This document shows, piece by piece, positions 1 through 8,904 of a stretch of DNA of 64,000 bases. The notes beneath the pieces were generated by a model. That model ran no database searches. It worked only from the letters and a program-made list of their open reading frames with translations, and was not told where the DNA came from. Source of the stretch: CAWFFV01 sp963814985 (GTDB lineage: Bacteria > Chloroflexota > Ktedonobacteria > Ktedonobacterales > Ktedonobacteraceae); NCBI GenBank assembly GCA_963814985.1, contig CAWFFV010000051.1:1-64000 (forward strand). Reading direction: 5' to 3'. Positions within the stretch are counted from its first letter, which is position 1, and each line of letters begins with the position of its first letter. The position numbers and the translations under genes are program-made.

Positions 1-129
1 CCTAAAAATATTTGTTTTGTGCCCTATTGGCTCCCTGCATCGTCTAGTATAATGAGAGAGTGAATAGTTCACTCAACTCATCTTACTTCTATACATTTTA
101 CTACAATACTGAAAGGAAGTTTCACTACT

Positions 130-499
130 ATGCTACAAACTATGTGCAAAGGGAAAATTCACCGCGCTACCGTCACCCAGGCTGACTTAAACTACATTGG
201 GAGTATCACGATCGACCAGGATCTGCCGGAAGCCTCCGACATCTACCCATATGAGCTGGTCCATGTTGTGAATGTGACGAATGGCTCACGACTGGAAACC
301 TATGCTATTGCTGGTGCTCGTGGGTCCGGTGTGATCTGCCTGAATGGTGCTGGCTTGTTTAAACTCCGTAGGCGATATTGTCATCATCATCAGCTATGCT
401 CAGTACAACGAAGAAGAAATCCGCTCACTGGTACCACAAGTCGTCTTCGTCGATGCAAACAACCGCCTTACTGAGAAGAAAGAAGTTCCACTGAAGTGA
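130..499 (+). CDS. panD: Aspartate 1-decarboxylase precursor, frameshifted
   Basis: PanD makes beta-alanine from L-aspartate for pantothenate and CoA synthesis in the cytoplasm. It is a pyruvoyl enzyme made by self-cleavage between Gly24 and Ser25, and the YIGS motif is present at residues 22-25. The first frame reads well to about residue 73 (LNGA). The conserved remainder (GDIVIIISYAQYNEEE to a stop at 497-499) continues in the next frame. Two bases appear to be missing near position 352: restoring them gives NGA-x-AC-L-N-S-V-G-D, which fits the family spacing. The rebuilt length of about 123 residues is normal. A Shine-Dalgarno-like AAAGGAAG lies 10 nt before the ATG and a TATAAT at 48-53. 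The gene is either recently inactivated or carries a sequencing indel. Confidence 0.85.
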
Positions 500-771
500 A
501 ATGCTGCCAGCGCCATCCATGCAGATACATCCAGAAGTCGAAGTTGCTTACAGCTAGCTTCGAGTAGTTCACTTGATTCGACCATACGGTTGAATGAATT
601 GCCCCTTGCGACTTCCCTACCAAACGTTTGTAAGTTTCTCCTCTCCAATTAAATCCTCATCCTATTCCCACACACCAGCACGGGTGATATAGTATTGTGA
701 TTGCTCCCTAAAAAATGATTTATAATGAGGGAAAGACGTGGCCAATGTGCACTCGGTACTGATGGAGAATG

Positions 772-2052
772 ATGAATCCCCCTATCTTGCTCGCTCTAAA
801 AGTCGCAGCATCAGCCTTCATTGGCTTACTGATCGGCCTGGAACGTGAATGGGCACACAAAGAGGCTGGCATGTGAAGTTTTGCCATCGCTGGGCTCCTG
901 GGAACGCTAGCATGGCTGGTCATGCCTGCCTTGGCTTTGGTACAAATGGCTGTTGTACTGCTGGTGATCGTCCTCGTCAACGTGTATGCCCTCTGGAAAG
1001 AGCAATCTTTGCAGATTACCACCTCTCTTGCTCTGGCAGTAACGAATGTGTTGGGTATCCTCATTGCCACAGGGAACTTTTTTCTCGCCTTCACTTCTCA
1101 CTCGTGATCACCGCGTTACTCACCTGGAAGACGGAATTGATTACCTTCAGCGGGAAACTCACCGTGGCGGAGATTCGCGCCACCTTACTGCTTGGCTTTC
1201 TCACGGCAGTGGTCTATCCACTGTTACCTGATCACTTCATTGATCCCTGGACGCCCTTAATCTCCGTTCCGCTGGCTCACCATCTGTACTCGTGTCTGGC
1301 TCAAGCTTCCTCAACTATGCGGGTGCGACAATTTGGCGCACGCGGGAGACGCTATAGCGCGTTCTTGGGAGGGTTGGTCAATAGTGCAGCCACAACTGTG
1401 CTGATCGGACAGGAGGCGAAAGATGATGCGAGAGTAGCCGCAGAGGCTCCCCAGAATCTTCTGCTCTCCGACCTGGCCATGATCTTGCGCAACTGGGGAC
1501 TGGTGGTCCTCTTTGCCTTGCCACAAGGTCTTCCAGCCAGCCTGCTCACCGTTGTGGTCCTGGTACCGATGATGCTCGTGACCGGAGCGGTGGCCGTCGC
1601 TACCAGCCATCGCCTCAAGAAGGCGACGCAGAAGGTGCTCCAAAAACCGGAGTCGGATGCTCCCGACAAACCGCGACTGCGGTTTCCCCTGGAATTACGT
1701 TCCGTCCTGGGCTTTGCGCGCCATTTCTCACGCTAACCGTCGTCAGTGAACTGACTCAGCGTTTGTTTGGAACCATTGGTTTCTTAGCAGTGGTGGTGGT
1801 GGGTTCCCTGGCGAAGTGCAGCCTCCTCTGCGGCGCTGGTGGGGTTAGCAATTAGCAAAAGGGCAGATAGAGGGAATGCCTGCTGCTTTTGCCACGTTCC
1901 TGGCAACGGTGGTAGGCCTGGGTGAGAACATCGTGATCTTCTGGTTGGTCACACGTAAGCCACGAGAAACCGTTCGTCTCTTGCTACTTACCGGGCCTCT
2001 CGTGCTCGTTGGTATGTTGATGGCCGTACTCACCTTCGTCTTCTGGCGATGA
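772..2052 (+). pseudogene. MgtC/SapB-DUF4010 family membrane protein, multiply interrupted
   Basis: The N-terminal piece (MNPPILLALKVAASAF, then FIGLLIGLEREW) is the first helix and motif of the MgtC/SapB fold. Later pieces carry the DUF4010 motif FLGGLVNSAATT and several hydrophobic helices, ending in LTFVFWR at 2052. The reading frame is broken by an in-frame TGA at 874-876, where the family has Arg, and by frame changes near 1095, 1735, 1820 and 1858; the last looks like an extra A in an A run. Rejoined, the protein has about 425 residues, the usual size for DUF4010 proteins, with no segment missing. The molecular function of the family is not established; transport is a guess from the many membrane helices. 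Retention of full length with several small lesions suggests recent decay or poor base calling. Confidence 0.75.
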
Positions 2053-2103
2053 AAGGACTGATGTTGACATCCTCACATCCTATTGAAGCGGACGAGGAAC
2101 ATC

Positions 2104-2131
2104 TTCTGAATAGCTACAGATGTGATATAGT
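2104..2131 (+). promoter_or_regulatory. Putative recX promoter for a leaderless transcript
   Basis: TTCTGA (2104-2109) and TATAGT (2126-2131) are separated by 16 bp. A transcript started about 7 nt after the -10 box would begin at or next to the recX ATG at 2138, and no Shine-Dalgarno is visible. A similar TGATATAGTATTGT string occurs at 684-698. Confidence 0.4.
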
Positions 2132-2137
2132 ATTGTT

Positions 2138-2800
2138 ATGCGTATTACCTCCCTACAACCACAAACAAGCAATCCAAACCGTACCAATGTTTTTGTTGAT
2201 GGTCACTTTCTGCTTGGTGTCAATACGCTGATCATTCTTCAGATGGGACTGAAAACTGAGCAAGAACTCTCATCTACCCAACTGGAACAACTACGCTGCG
2301 AAGAGGCTCTCCAACAGGCGATAGATCGCGCCCTAAACTATCTCTCATTTCGCCCACGAAGCCGTGAAGAGGTACGTCGCTACTTGCGACGCAAAGAAAC
2401 TCCACTTGCATTGATTGAGAGCGTCTTATCCCACCTGGATCATCTTGACTTGATCAATGATCGCGACTTTGCCACATTCTGGATCGAATCACGTGAGCAG
2501 TTCAATCCGAGAGGAGCACAGGCTCTCAAAAATGAGTTGCGTATGAAGGGTGTAGAGCGAGAAGTCGTGGATGAGTTGATCGGCAATGAGCAGGACGAAG
2601 AGCGAGCATTACGCGCAGGCCAAAAAAAGGCACTGTCACTGGTACGCCTGCCAGACATGGATTATCCCACTTTTCGTACGCGTCTTGGCTCCTTCCTGCA
2701 GAGGCGTGGTTTCGGCTACGAGATCGTGGCACGCACCGTCAAGGCTCTATGGCGAGAAGCTGGTCAAGATGATGATGATCCTTACTCCTCAGCGCCGTAG
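2138..2800 (+). CDS. recX: RecX regulatory protein
   Basis: RecX binds RecA and limits its filament growth during recombination and SOS. The 220-residue product has the three-helix repeats typical of the family: a repeat around RALNYLSFRPRSREEVRRYL (residues 64-85), a central one with LDHLDLINDRDFATFW, and a C-terminal one around RTRLGSFLQRRGFGYEIVART. The N-terminal strand VFVDGHFLLGVNTL matches the extension seen before the repeats in related proteins and supports the upstream ATG over the internal Met at about residue 36. No recA is adjacent. The stop TAG at 2798-2800 lies inside the small GCGCCGTAGGCGC hairpin that starts the neighbouring palindromic repeat, so the last codons may derive from that element. 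Confidence 0.88.
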   Translation: MRITSLQPQTSNPNRTNVFVDGHFLLGVNTLIILQMGLKTEQELSSTQLEQLRCEEALQQAIDRALNYLSFRPRSREEVRRYLRRKETPLALIESVLSHLDHLDLINDRDFATFWIESREQFNPRGAQALKNELRMKGVEREVVDELIGNEQDEERALRAGQKKALSLVRLPDMDYPTFRTRLGSFLQRRGFGYEIVARTVKALWREAGQDDDDPYSSAP

Positions 2801-2904
2801 GCGCTTCGCAAGCTGTTTTGTTGTCGCCGATGGCAGGGTTTGCGGCGCAAACCCTGCCATCGGCGACAACAAAACAAAATCGAGCCACCGCATGCGGTGA
2901 GCAG
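2791..2904. repeat. Long-hairpin intergenic repeat (family A), copy 1
   Basis: A perfect inverted repeat with 30-bp arms and a 1-nt centre (2815-2844, 2846-2875) lies between two small conserved hairpins: AGCGCCGTAGGCGCTTCGCA on the left and GAGCCACCGCATGCGGTGAG on the right. It sits between the convergent ends of recX and the kinase gene. There is no clear T-tract, so simple intrinsic termination is not assured. Confidence 0.85.
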
Positions 2905-2919
2905 ATCCTAGTAGCTATT

Positions 2920-4980
2920 TCAGATCGTTGTAATAGATGACTTCAAGGGAGGAAGCTGCACTGATGGTAGATTTGCAGGATTAAGAGTTACGATCCTGAT
3001 CTGTTGCACACTTGTGGGTATCGTATCACCATATGTCACATGAACCACAATAGTATTGGCATCAATACCAGTCTGCTTTGCAATAAAATCGTGTGCTGCC
3101 CCCAGTTTCATCCCCTTGATCTGATTCTGAATCTCGCTGCGTTGCGCTGATGAAATTTGATATTGCACTACTCCGCCAGCAGCAATGGCGATCGTGACCG
3201 TATCATCATTATTGATACTCTGTACAACAGGTTGCCCTATTTTCGTTAACTGATTAAGCAAGAGATAATTAGATCCAAACTGCCGCTGTACCTGTTGTTG
3301 TAACAAGGTGCGAGCCAACGTTTGCGCATCTTTGTTAGCAACATACTGCATGCCTCCTTGTTCTGTCAGAGTCACAGTCACGGTATCACTGGTATCTCCC
3401 ACCTGTGGCTGCACCGAAACGTTGGCATCAACAAAATCTGGTTTACTGACCGCAGTAGCATCCATAGCTTGCAACCGGGCATTCAAATCTTGCGTCAGTT
3501 GGGTTATCAGGGCTTGTTTCGCCTGTAACTCTAGTCTGGAGACATCATCAGAAGAAACCATTCTATGACAAATCAAAGGGAGGCATATTAAAGGTCTCCC
3601 AGTCGTCTGTCCAGTTTCTGGCAGCGTCTTACTACTACTCAGGACATTCATAGGAAGAGAGGCCGAACCAGTATCAACAACCGTAATTCCTGGCTTTGCG
3701 GTCATCGTAAGGACGCTGCTAATCGGGCGTACCTGAGGACTGATGGCAATATTGGCTGAAACCACTGATTGAAAGGCAAAGAGAGCCACACCAACAATGA
3801 TCAGCAGAACAATAATGATCGATAAGGAAATGATACTGATAAGAGAGTTCCGACGTTTTGTCTGGCGAAAGCGAGGTGAAGTTTTCACAATCACAGTACT
3901 ATTGGAACCCTGCCCATATTTTCCTGTACCCCTATTGGATTTAAGGAAGGCTGTAGGAGCACTATAATCCCCACTCTGAAAGGAAAATCCAGGTCTGGAT
4001 GGAGTATCGGCACTTGACAACGACCTGTGCTCTTGCAGAGGAGGATTTCCAACTGGCGGAGGAGTCGTTAGATGTCTGGGAGGAGCAGGCATACCCTCCG
4101 GTCGAAGAGCCGATGAGGGCGCAGGCATAATAGCAGGACCTTGTGCCTGAAGAGAACGATAAGCATCCTCGAAAGCTTTTAAGAGTTCGTCTGCCGTAGC
4201 AAAACGGTCTTGCGGCCTCGGAGCAATACAGTAGCGCACAACAGCGTCTAGTGGTGCAGGAAGCGGGAGCAATTTCCCCGTAACAGGAAGCTGGCCGGTC
4301 AACATCTGATACAGCATAATACCCAGCGAATAGATGTCATTGCTGGCTGCCGCAATCCCATCGAGACGCTCAGGAGCCAGGTATGCAACAGTTCCTACCT
4401 CACCGCCCGCCATAGTAAGAGGGGCACTGGCAGTCATTCCCTGGATGGTAGCAATACCAAAATCAATGAGGCGAACATAGACTTGATCGCTATCCTGTCC
4501 GCGATCCAGCAAAACATTGTTAGGTTTGAGATCACGATGAATCACACCACGCTTGTGAATATAGGCAATAGCCTGTACCAATGCGGAAAAGAGTTGATAG
4601 ACCTCAGAGAAAGAAAGAGGACCACTCTGGAGACGGCGTGCCAGCGTTCCATTCTCAATATAGGGAGTAACCAGAAAGAGGCGCCCCTGCTCCTCGCCAA
4701 ACTCAACCAGAGGCAGGATATGCTCGTGTTTGAGATGAGCACTGACCTCAGCCTCTCGGAGAAAACGCTTGCGTGCCGTCACATCATGCACCAGATCGGA
4801 ACGTATAATCTTCAGAGCTACCTCACGTCCAAAAGCGGTTCGCTGGCGTGCCAGGTAGACTTCACCCATGCCACCCACATCAATACGGCGGATTAGATCA
4901 TAGTTACCAAAAGATGGTTGGCTCTGGCTGTTCTTGATGGGACCTGGCCCTTCTTTGATAGGATCTTGCTGTTCTTTCAT
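2920..4980 (-). CDS. Membrane-anchored Ser/Thr protein kinase
   Basis: This 686-residue bacterial Hanks-type kinase is predicted to phosphorylate proteins at the membrane. Residues about 25-290 form the kinase domain: glycine loop around IDVGGMGEVYLA, catalytic Lys in VALKII, HRD motif in VIHRDLKPNNVLL (about 147), DFG in LIDFGIA, and the APE-like segment AYLAPERLDG. A Pro-rich linker of about 90 residues follows, then one transmembrane helix (about 378-402) and a roughly 280-residue outer domain. The outer part is rich in Gln, Thr and Val and resembles the C-terminal region of Chloroflexota proteins annotated as baseplate J-like; its ligand is unknown. No PASTA repeat is visible. The gene is monocistronic and convergent with recX, and divergent from groES. 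Confidence 0.9.
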   Translation of the reverse strand: MKEQQDPIKEGPGPIKNSQSQPSFGNYDLIRRIDVGGMGEVYLARQRTAFGREVALKIIRSDLVHDVTARKRFLREAEVSAHLKHEHILPLVEFGEEQGRLFLVTPYIENGTLARRLQSGPLSFSEVYQLFSALVQAIAYIHKRGVIHRDLKPNNVLLDRGQDSDQVYVRLIDFGIATIQGMTASAPLTMAGGEVGTVAYLAPERLDGIAAASNDIYSLGIMLYQMLTGQLPVTGKLLPLPAPLDAVVRYCIAPRPQDRFATADELLKAFEDAYRSLQAQGPAIMPAPSSALRPEGMPAPPRHLTTPPPVGNPPLQEHRSLSSADTPSRPGFSFQSGDYSAPTAFLKSNRGTGKYGQGSNSTVIVKTSPRFRQTKRRNSLISIISLSIIIVLLIIVGVALFAFQSVVSANIAISPQVRPISSVLTMTAKPGITVVDTGSASLPMNVLSSSKTLPETGQTTGRPLICLPLICHRMVSSDDVSRLELQAKQALITQLTQDLNARLQAMDATAVSKPDFVDANVSVQPQVGDTSDTVTVTLTEQGGMQYVANKDAQTLARTLLQQQVQRQFGSNYLLLNQLTKIGQPVVQSINNDDTVTIAIAAGGVVQYQISSAQRSEIQNQIKGMKLGAAHDFIAKQTGIDANTIVVHVTYGDTIPTSVQQIRIVTLNPANLPSVQLPPLKSSITTI

Positions 4981-5101
4981 ATGTTTGCTTTAGAAGTTGT
5001 TAGGATGCCATACCAGGTTACACTGAAAAGGGTTGACACATTTAGCAGTATAGCATCTACACAGAAAGATGGAAAGAGTTTAGGACTTCCTTAAAATTCT
5101 C

Positions 5102-5130
5102 TTGCGTAGCTGCCTTTAATGGTGTATTAT
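5102..5130 (+). promoter_or_regulatory. groESL promoter
   Basis: TTGCGT (5102-5107) and TATTAT (5125-5130) are separated by exactly 17 bp. The CIRCE operator follows 8 bp downstream, overlapping the expected transcription start. Confidence 0.7.
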
Positions 5131-5138
5131 ATAGCTGC

Positions 5139-5165
5139 TTCGCACTCTCACGTTTAGAGTGCTAA
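5139..5165 (+). promoter_or_regulatory. CIRCE operator (HrcA-binding site)
   Basis: TTCGCACTC, a 9-nt spacer and GAGTGCTAA match the CIRCE consensus TTAGCACTC-N9-GAGTGCTAA with one mismatch. CIRCE is bound by the heat-shock repressor HrcA, so groES-groEL is probably induced when HrcA is inactivated by heat. hrcA itself is not in the window. Confidence 0.93.
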
Positions 5166-5230
5166 CTATGGAGACAAAGTTTATTTTGTCTTCTTAAAAT
5201 ACATACACAACAAACAGGGAGACATGGAAG

Positions 5231-5533
5231 ATGTCAACAGTGAGTGTCAAGCTTCGACCGTTGGGTGACCGTGTGGTAGTCAAAGCCCTGGCTCGTGAAG
5301 CCGTCACAAAGAGCGGGATTGTGCTACCAGATACAGCCAAGGAAAAGCCTCAGGAAGGTGAAGTGCTGGCTGTAGGTTCCGGCAAGGTCCTGGATAATGG
5401 TAAGCGCCCCGCTTTAGAGGTAAAGATTGGACAGAAAGTGCTATTTGCTAAATATGCTGGCACCGAAGTCAAAATTGATGGCGAAGAGTATTTGATTCTC
5501 CGCGAGAGCGATATTATGGGCATCGTAGAGTAG
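5231..5533 (+). CDS. groES: Co-chaperonin GroES
   Basis: GroES forms the heptameric lid of the GroEL folding chamber in the cytoplasm. The 100-residue product has the family start VKLRPLGDRVVVKAL, the mobile loop around AREAVTKSGIVLPDTAKEK and the C-terminal strand GEEYLILRESDIMGIVE. Length is normal. It is the first gene of a two-gene operon, 36 bp before groEL, behind a CIRCE operator. An AGGGAGA Shine-Dalgarno precedes the ATG. Confidence 0.98.
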   Translation: MSTVSVKLRPLGDRVVVKALAREAVTKSGIVLPDTAKEKPQEGEVLAVGSGKVLDNGKRPALEVKIGQKVLFAKYAGTEVKIDGEEYLILRESDIMGIVE

Positions 5534-5569
5534 TTAGTCTGACATACTAGCATTGTAGGAGTAAGTTCC

Positions 5570-7228
5570 GTGGCAAAACGATTACAATTTGAAGAGAAGG
5601 CACGCTACTCCCTGAAGAAGGGGATGGACGCGGTAGCAGATGCCGTAAGGGTCACACTTGGTCCAAAGGGTCGCAATGTTGTGCTGGACAAAAAGTTTGG
5701 CGCACCCACAATTACTAACGATGGTGTCACCATTGCGCGTGAGATAGAATTGCCAGATCCTTTTGAGAATATGGGTGCCCAGTTGCTCAAAGAAGCAGCA
5801 ACCAAGACCAATGATATCGCAGGAGATGGCACAACAACCGCAACAGTGCTGGCTCACGCTATCGTGACAGAGGGCCTGAAGAACCTGGCAGCGGGAGCCA
5901 ATCCCATGATTTTGCGCCGTGGTCTGGAAGCCGGTGCTGATGCAGTCATCGAAGAGATCAAGTCGATGAGCAAGCTCGTCGAGACCCGCGAAGAAATCGC
6001 CCAGGTCGCCTCTATTTCTGCTGCCGACCCTGAGATTGGCGATTTGATTGCTGAAGTGATGGAGAAGGTCGGCAAAGATGGCGTGATCACGGTCGAAGAA
6101 GGTCGTGGTATTGTCATGGAGAAAGAATACACCGAGGGCATGCAGTTTGACCGTGGTTTCATCTCCCTCTATATGGCAACAAACCAGGAACACACCGAGG
6201 CCGAGTTATCAGACCCCTATATTCTTATCACTGACAAGAAGATCAGTGCCATCGCTGACATCTTACCCCTGCTAGAGCGCTTGCTTCAGAGCGGTCACAA
6301 GGATCTTGTGATCATTGCTGAAGATGTGGACGGCGAGGCATTAGCAACCCTGGTTGTCAACAAGATGCGTGGTGCCTTTAATGTGCTGGCTATCAAGGCC
6401 CCCGGTTTTGGTGATCGCCGCGAGGCCATGCTGGAAGATATTGCCATCCTGACAGGCGCGACCGTCATCAGCGAGAAGAAGGGTTTAAAGCTAGAAAACA
6501 CTTCACTCCACGATCTTGGCCAGGCCCGTACAGTGACCGCCAACAAAGACACTACGACCATCGTTGAAGGTGCAGGCGAATCTCAAGATATCCGCGCTCG
6601 CGTACAGCAGATCCGTGTGATGATTAACGAAACCACCAGCGATTATGATCGTGAGAAGCTCCAGGAGCGTCTGGCAAAACTTGCCGGTGGCGTTGGCGTG
6701 ATCAAGGTTGGTGCCGCTACAGAGGTAGAATTGAAAGAGAAGAAGCATCGCGTAGAAGATGCACTCTCTGCTACTCGTGCTGCCATTGAAGAGGGTATCG
6801 TCCCTGGTGGTGGTTCTGTACTCGTTGCAGCTCTCTCTGCTCTTGACAAAGTCCTCGCCGTATCTCACGGTGAAGAGGCAACAGGTGCTAATATCCTGCG
6901 CCGCGCCCTGGAAGAGCCATTGCGCCAGATCGCTTTCAATGCTGGTAGCGATGGTGCTGTGGTCGTTGCAGGTGTGCGCAACAGTCCACGAGGTTTCGGC
7001 TTCAATGCTCTGACAGGCCAATATGTGGACATGTTCAAAGCGGGCATCATTGACCCCGTGAAGGTCACTCGCTCAGCTTTACAGAACGCCGTCAGCATCG
7101 CGGGAATGGTTCTCTCGACGGATACTTTGATCACCGATTCTCCCGAAGAGCAGTCTGCTGCCCCCGCTGGTATGCCTGGTGGCATGGGCGGTATGGGTGG
7201 CATGGGCGGTATGGGCGGTATGATGTAG
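5570..7228 (+). CDS. groEL: Chaperonin GroEL
   Basis: GroEL is the ATP-driven double-ring folding chaperone. The 552-residue frame is intact: ATP-binding motif GDGTTTATVLA (about residues 86-96), catalytic Asp in the segment EEGIVPGGGSVLV and onward, and the apical domain with EGMQFDRGFISLYM. The C-terminus is the Gly-Met repeat tail (GGMGGMGGM...MM) that lines the cavity. The start is ATG or GTG: the displayed frame begins at GTG 5570, with GGAGTAAG upstream. It follows groES and is followed by a strong terminator hairpin. Confidence 0.98.
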   Translation: MAKRLQFEEKARYSLKKGMDAVADAVRVTLGPKGRNVVLDKKFGAPTITNDGVTIAREIELPDPFENMGAQLLKEAATKTNDIAGDGTTTATVLAHAIVTEGLKNLAAGANPMILRRGLEAGADAVIEEIKSMSKLVETREEIAQVASISAADPEIGDLIAEVMEKVGKDGVITVEEGRGIVMEKEYTEGMQFDRGFISLYMATNQEHTEAELSDPYILITDKKISAIADILPLLERLLQSGHKDLVIIAEDVDGEALATLVVNKMRGAFNVLAIKAPGFGDRREAMLEDIAILTGATVISEKKGLKLENTSLHDLGQARTVTANKDTTTIVEGAGESQDIRARVQQIRVMINETTSDYDREKLQERLAKLAGGVGVIKVGAATEVELKEKKHRVEDALSATRAAIEEGIVPGGGSVLVAALSALDKVLAVSHGEEATGANILRRALEEPLRQIAFNAGSDGAVVVAGVRNSPRGFGFNALTGQYVDMFKAGIIDPVKVTRSALQNAVSIAGMVLSTDTLITDSPEEQSAAPAGMPGGMGGMGGMGGMGGMM

Positions 7229-7261
7229 TTTAGGTGTCCCATTCGATGAATGAAAGATAGC

Positions 7262-7309
7262 ACAAGGGGGGTGTTCTTCATGGCATAGTCAGGGAGAACA
7301 CCCCCTTGT
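7262..7309 (+). terminator. Terminator hairpin after groEL
   Basis: ACAAGGGGGGTGTTCT (7262-7277) pairs with AGAACACCCCCTTGT (7295-7309) with one bulged G. It lies 33 nt past the groEL stop. Only a short T run follows. Confidence 0.7.
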
Positions 7310-7352
7310 TAGTAGCATAAAATGTAACCATTCAGCTCCCTTTTCCTGACCC

Positions 7353-7460
7353 CTCACCACCTGCGGTGGCTCGCCCCATTTTATGTGAGTGGCAGGATTG
7401 GCCGCTGGCGGCCAATCCTGCCACTCACATAAAATGGGGCGAGCCACCGCAGGTGGTGAG
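7353..7460. repeat. 108-bp perfect palindrome (family A), copy 2
   Basis: Two perfect 53-bp arms (7353-7405 and 7408-7460) surround a TG centre. Both outer ends carry the family flank CTCACCACCTGCGGTGGCTC or its complement, so here the element is symmetric. The inner core (TGGCAGGATTGGCCGC) is shared with the palindrome at 7955-8002, about 550 bp away. Confidence 0.9.
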
Positions 7461-7570
7461 AACAAACACCTTACAGTGAAAAATAGGGATTTATCCTAAT
7501 AGGCAGTATCTATCGTCGGAAGTATACTGGGCTAACAACATCCATTGAGTAGGGTGAAAGGAGGACACTC

Positions 7571-7960
7571 ATGCGTATACGCCCCTTTTTCTACTTGCTT
7601 CTTGCCCTGTCATGTGCGAGTATCCTGACATTTGCCGCGCTCTTACACACAGATGCGCCTGCATCATCACAGGTGCATCTGGATCAACATCCTACAACAA
7701 ATCAGATAACTCTCTTAAGTTTGCGCTTAACCGATACTCAAGGGTTACCTATTGAGCAAGCTCAGGTCATTTCGCACGCGAACATGACTACAATGGACAT
7801 GGGTGAGCATCTATGGAGTATGCAAGCGGCCGGACAAGGGAACTACCATGCGAGACTCCAATTCCCTATGGCTGGTCCCTGGGTGGTTACGATCCTGATA
7901 CACGCAGAGGGTTTTGCTCCACTCCACCAAATATTGTCTGTCAATGTTAGTCAGGTGTGA
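7571..7960 (+). CDS. YtkA-like (FixH-type) exported protein
   Basis: The 129-residue product begins with a signal or anchor helix (FFYLLLALSCASILTFAALL), followed by a single beta-sandwich domain. The block MTTMDMGEHLWSMQ, then GQGNYHARLQFPMAGPWVV, is the YtkA/FixH pattern found in copper-linked and cytochrome-oxidase-linked proteins. A metal role is suggested by the family and the Met/His-rich strip, but no partner gene is adjacent. A strong GAAAGGAGG ribosome site precedes the ATG. The TGA stop (7958-7960) lies inside the next palindrome. Confidence 0.75.
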   Translation: MRIRPFFYLLLALSCASILTFAALLHTDAPASSQVHLDQHPTTNQITLLSLRLTDTQGLPIEQAQVISHANMTTMDMGEHLWSMQAAGQGNYHARLQFPMAGPWVVTILIHAEGFAPLHQILSVNVSQV

Positions 7961-8002
7961 ATGGCAGGATTGGCCGCTGGCGGCCAATCCTGCCATTCAC
8001 AC
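7955..8002. repeat. 48-bp perfect palindrome between convergent genes
   Basis: GTGTGAATGGCAGGATTGGC and its exact complement meet around a TG centre. The arm contains the TGA stop of the plus-strand gene, and the first base of the minus-strand gene's TAG stop (8002-8004) is its last base. Its position suggests bidirectional termination or mRNA-end protection, but T-tracts are absent. Confidence 0.88.
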
Positions 8003-8763
8003 TAAATCTCAACCTTGCGTGGAAGCCAGGTCAGCGTATCCTGTTGCTGCGAATAATGAAGCAGTGGGGCTGTGTCAGGCAAGAGAATGCCATGTGAACG
8101 CGCTATAGTATCATGAATTGTCTCAAGCTCGGCTGCTTGCAAGGGCCAGGGACCATGATGAATATCCGTACGGTAGATCTGACCGCGCTTATCAACTGTA
8201 TACAAGCAATAGCGCTCGGTTAACCAGAATGGCAGGCTTCCCGGCGTGGCATAGGCAACGGGTGCGATAGGACGATACCGCGCCTGATATTCTGCCGGAT
8301 GATCCTTTGCACGTGTGCGCTGACTGCTATAGTGAATGGTATCGCCATGCCGCACAATGCTCATGCTGGCGTTGAAGTAGGGCAGGGAAAAAAGCGCACG
8401 GGCAACCGCGACGAAGAGTGGATTAGCGGCATCCAGACTGAAGAAGTAGACACCTGGAATGCCCTGTACAGTGACATAGGTGCGTACATTGAGTTCTGGC
8501 GATTCTGAAAACCAGGGTAACGCAGGTGTGCCGCGTGGGCATACCTCGCGCATCTGAAATGGCACGATCCCGACCCAGGCTTCCTGTTCAAAGGTATCCA
8601 GCGTAAGGGCCGCAGGAATCAACTGGCGCAACGTCTGCGGTGCAATCGGCCAGTGAGCAAAAAGGAGTTCTCGCCAACTCTGACGCAGAACCCACTCTTC
8701 CCTGGGCAGAGGTATCTGGCGATGAGCGTGTTTTTGCAGGATAGCACCAGTCTTCATAACCAT
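8002..8763 (-). CDS. DUF2071 (YqjF-like) family protein
   Basis: The 253-residue protein has the DUF2071 layout: the start WRELLFAHWPIAPQTLRQLIPA, then WVGIVPFQMREVCPRGTPALPW, then LNVRTYVTVQGIPGVYFFSLDA, and the C-terminal LPFWLTERYCLYTV. These segments are hallmark blocks of the family, a barrel related to acetoacetate decarboxylase. No enzymatic role is established. The gene is convergent with the YtkA-like gene and independent of the methyltransferase behind it. Confidence 0.85.
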   Translation of the reverse strand: MVMKTGAILQKHAHRQIPLPREEWVLRQSWRELLFAHWPIAPQTLRQLIPAALTLDTFEQEAWVGIVPFQMREVCPRGTPALPWFSESPELNVRTYVTVQGIPGVYFFSLDAANPLFVAVARALFSLPYFNASMSIVRHGDTIHYSSQRTRAKDHPAEYQARYRPIAPVAYATPGSLPFWLTERYCLYTVDKRGQIYRTDIHHGPWPLQAAELETIHDTIARSHGILLPDTAPLLHYSQQQDTLTWLPRKVEI

Positions 8764-8904
8764 AGATCTCCAGCACTCTCAGACTCCTTCTCTGCCATAT
8801 TATAGCGAGAATGCAGGCGTACATGCAACCGACCCGCCGCCTCTATAGAATTGCAATCTTTGAGTTTGTCCGCCATCGGGAGTTCACTCCTGAGAGGGTC
8901 GCAA

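Noticed and set aside
5034..5062. TTGACA upstream of the groES region as a second promoter
   Set aside because: No -10 box occurs at 16-18 bp, whereas TTGCGT-17-TATTAT directly before CIRCE fits well.
5582..7281. Long minus-strand open frames opposite groEL
   Set aside because: They are antisense shadows of a highly conserved gene, have no ribosome sites and look like no known protein.
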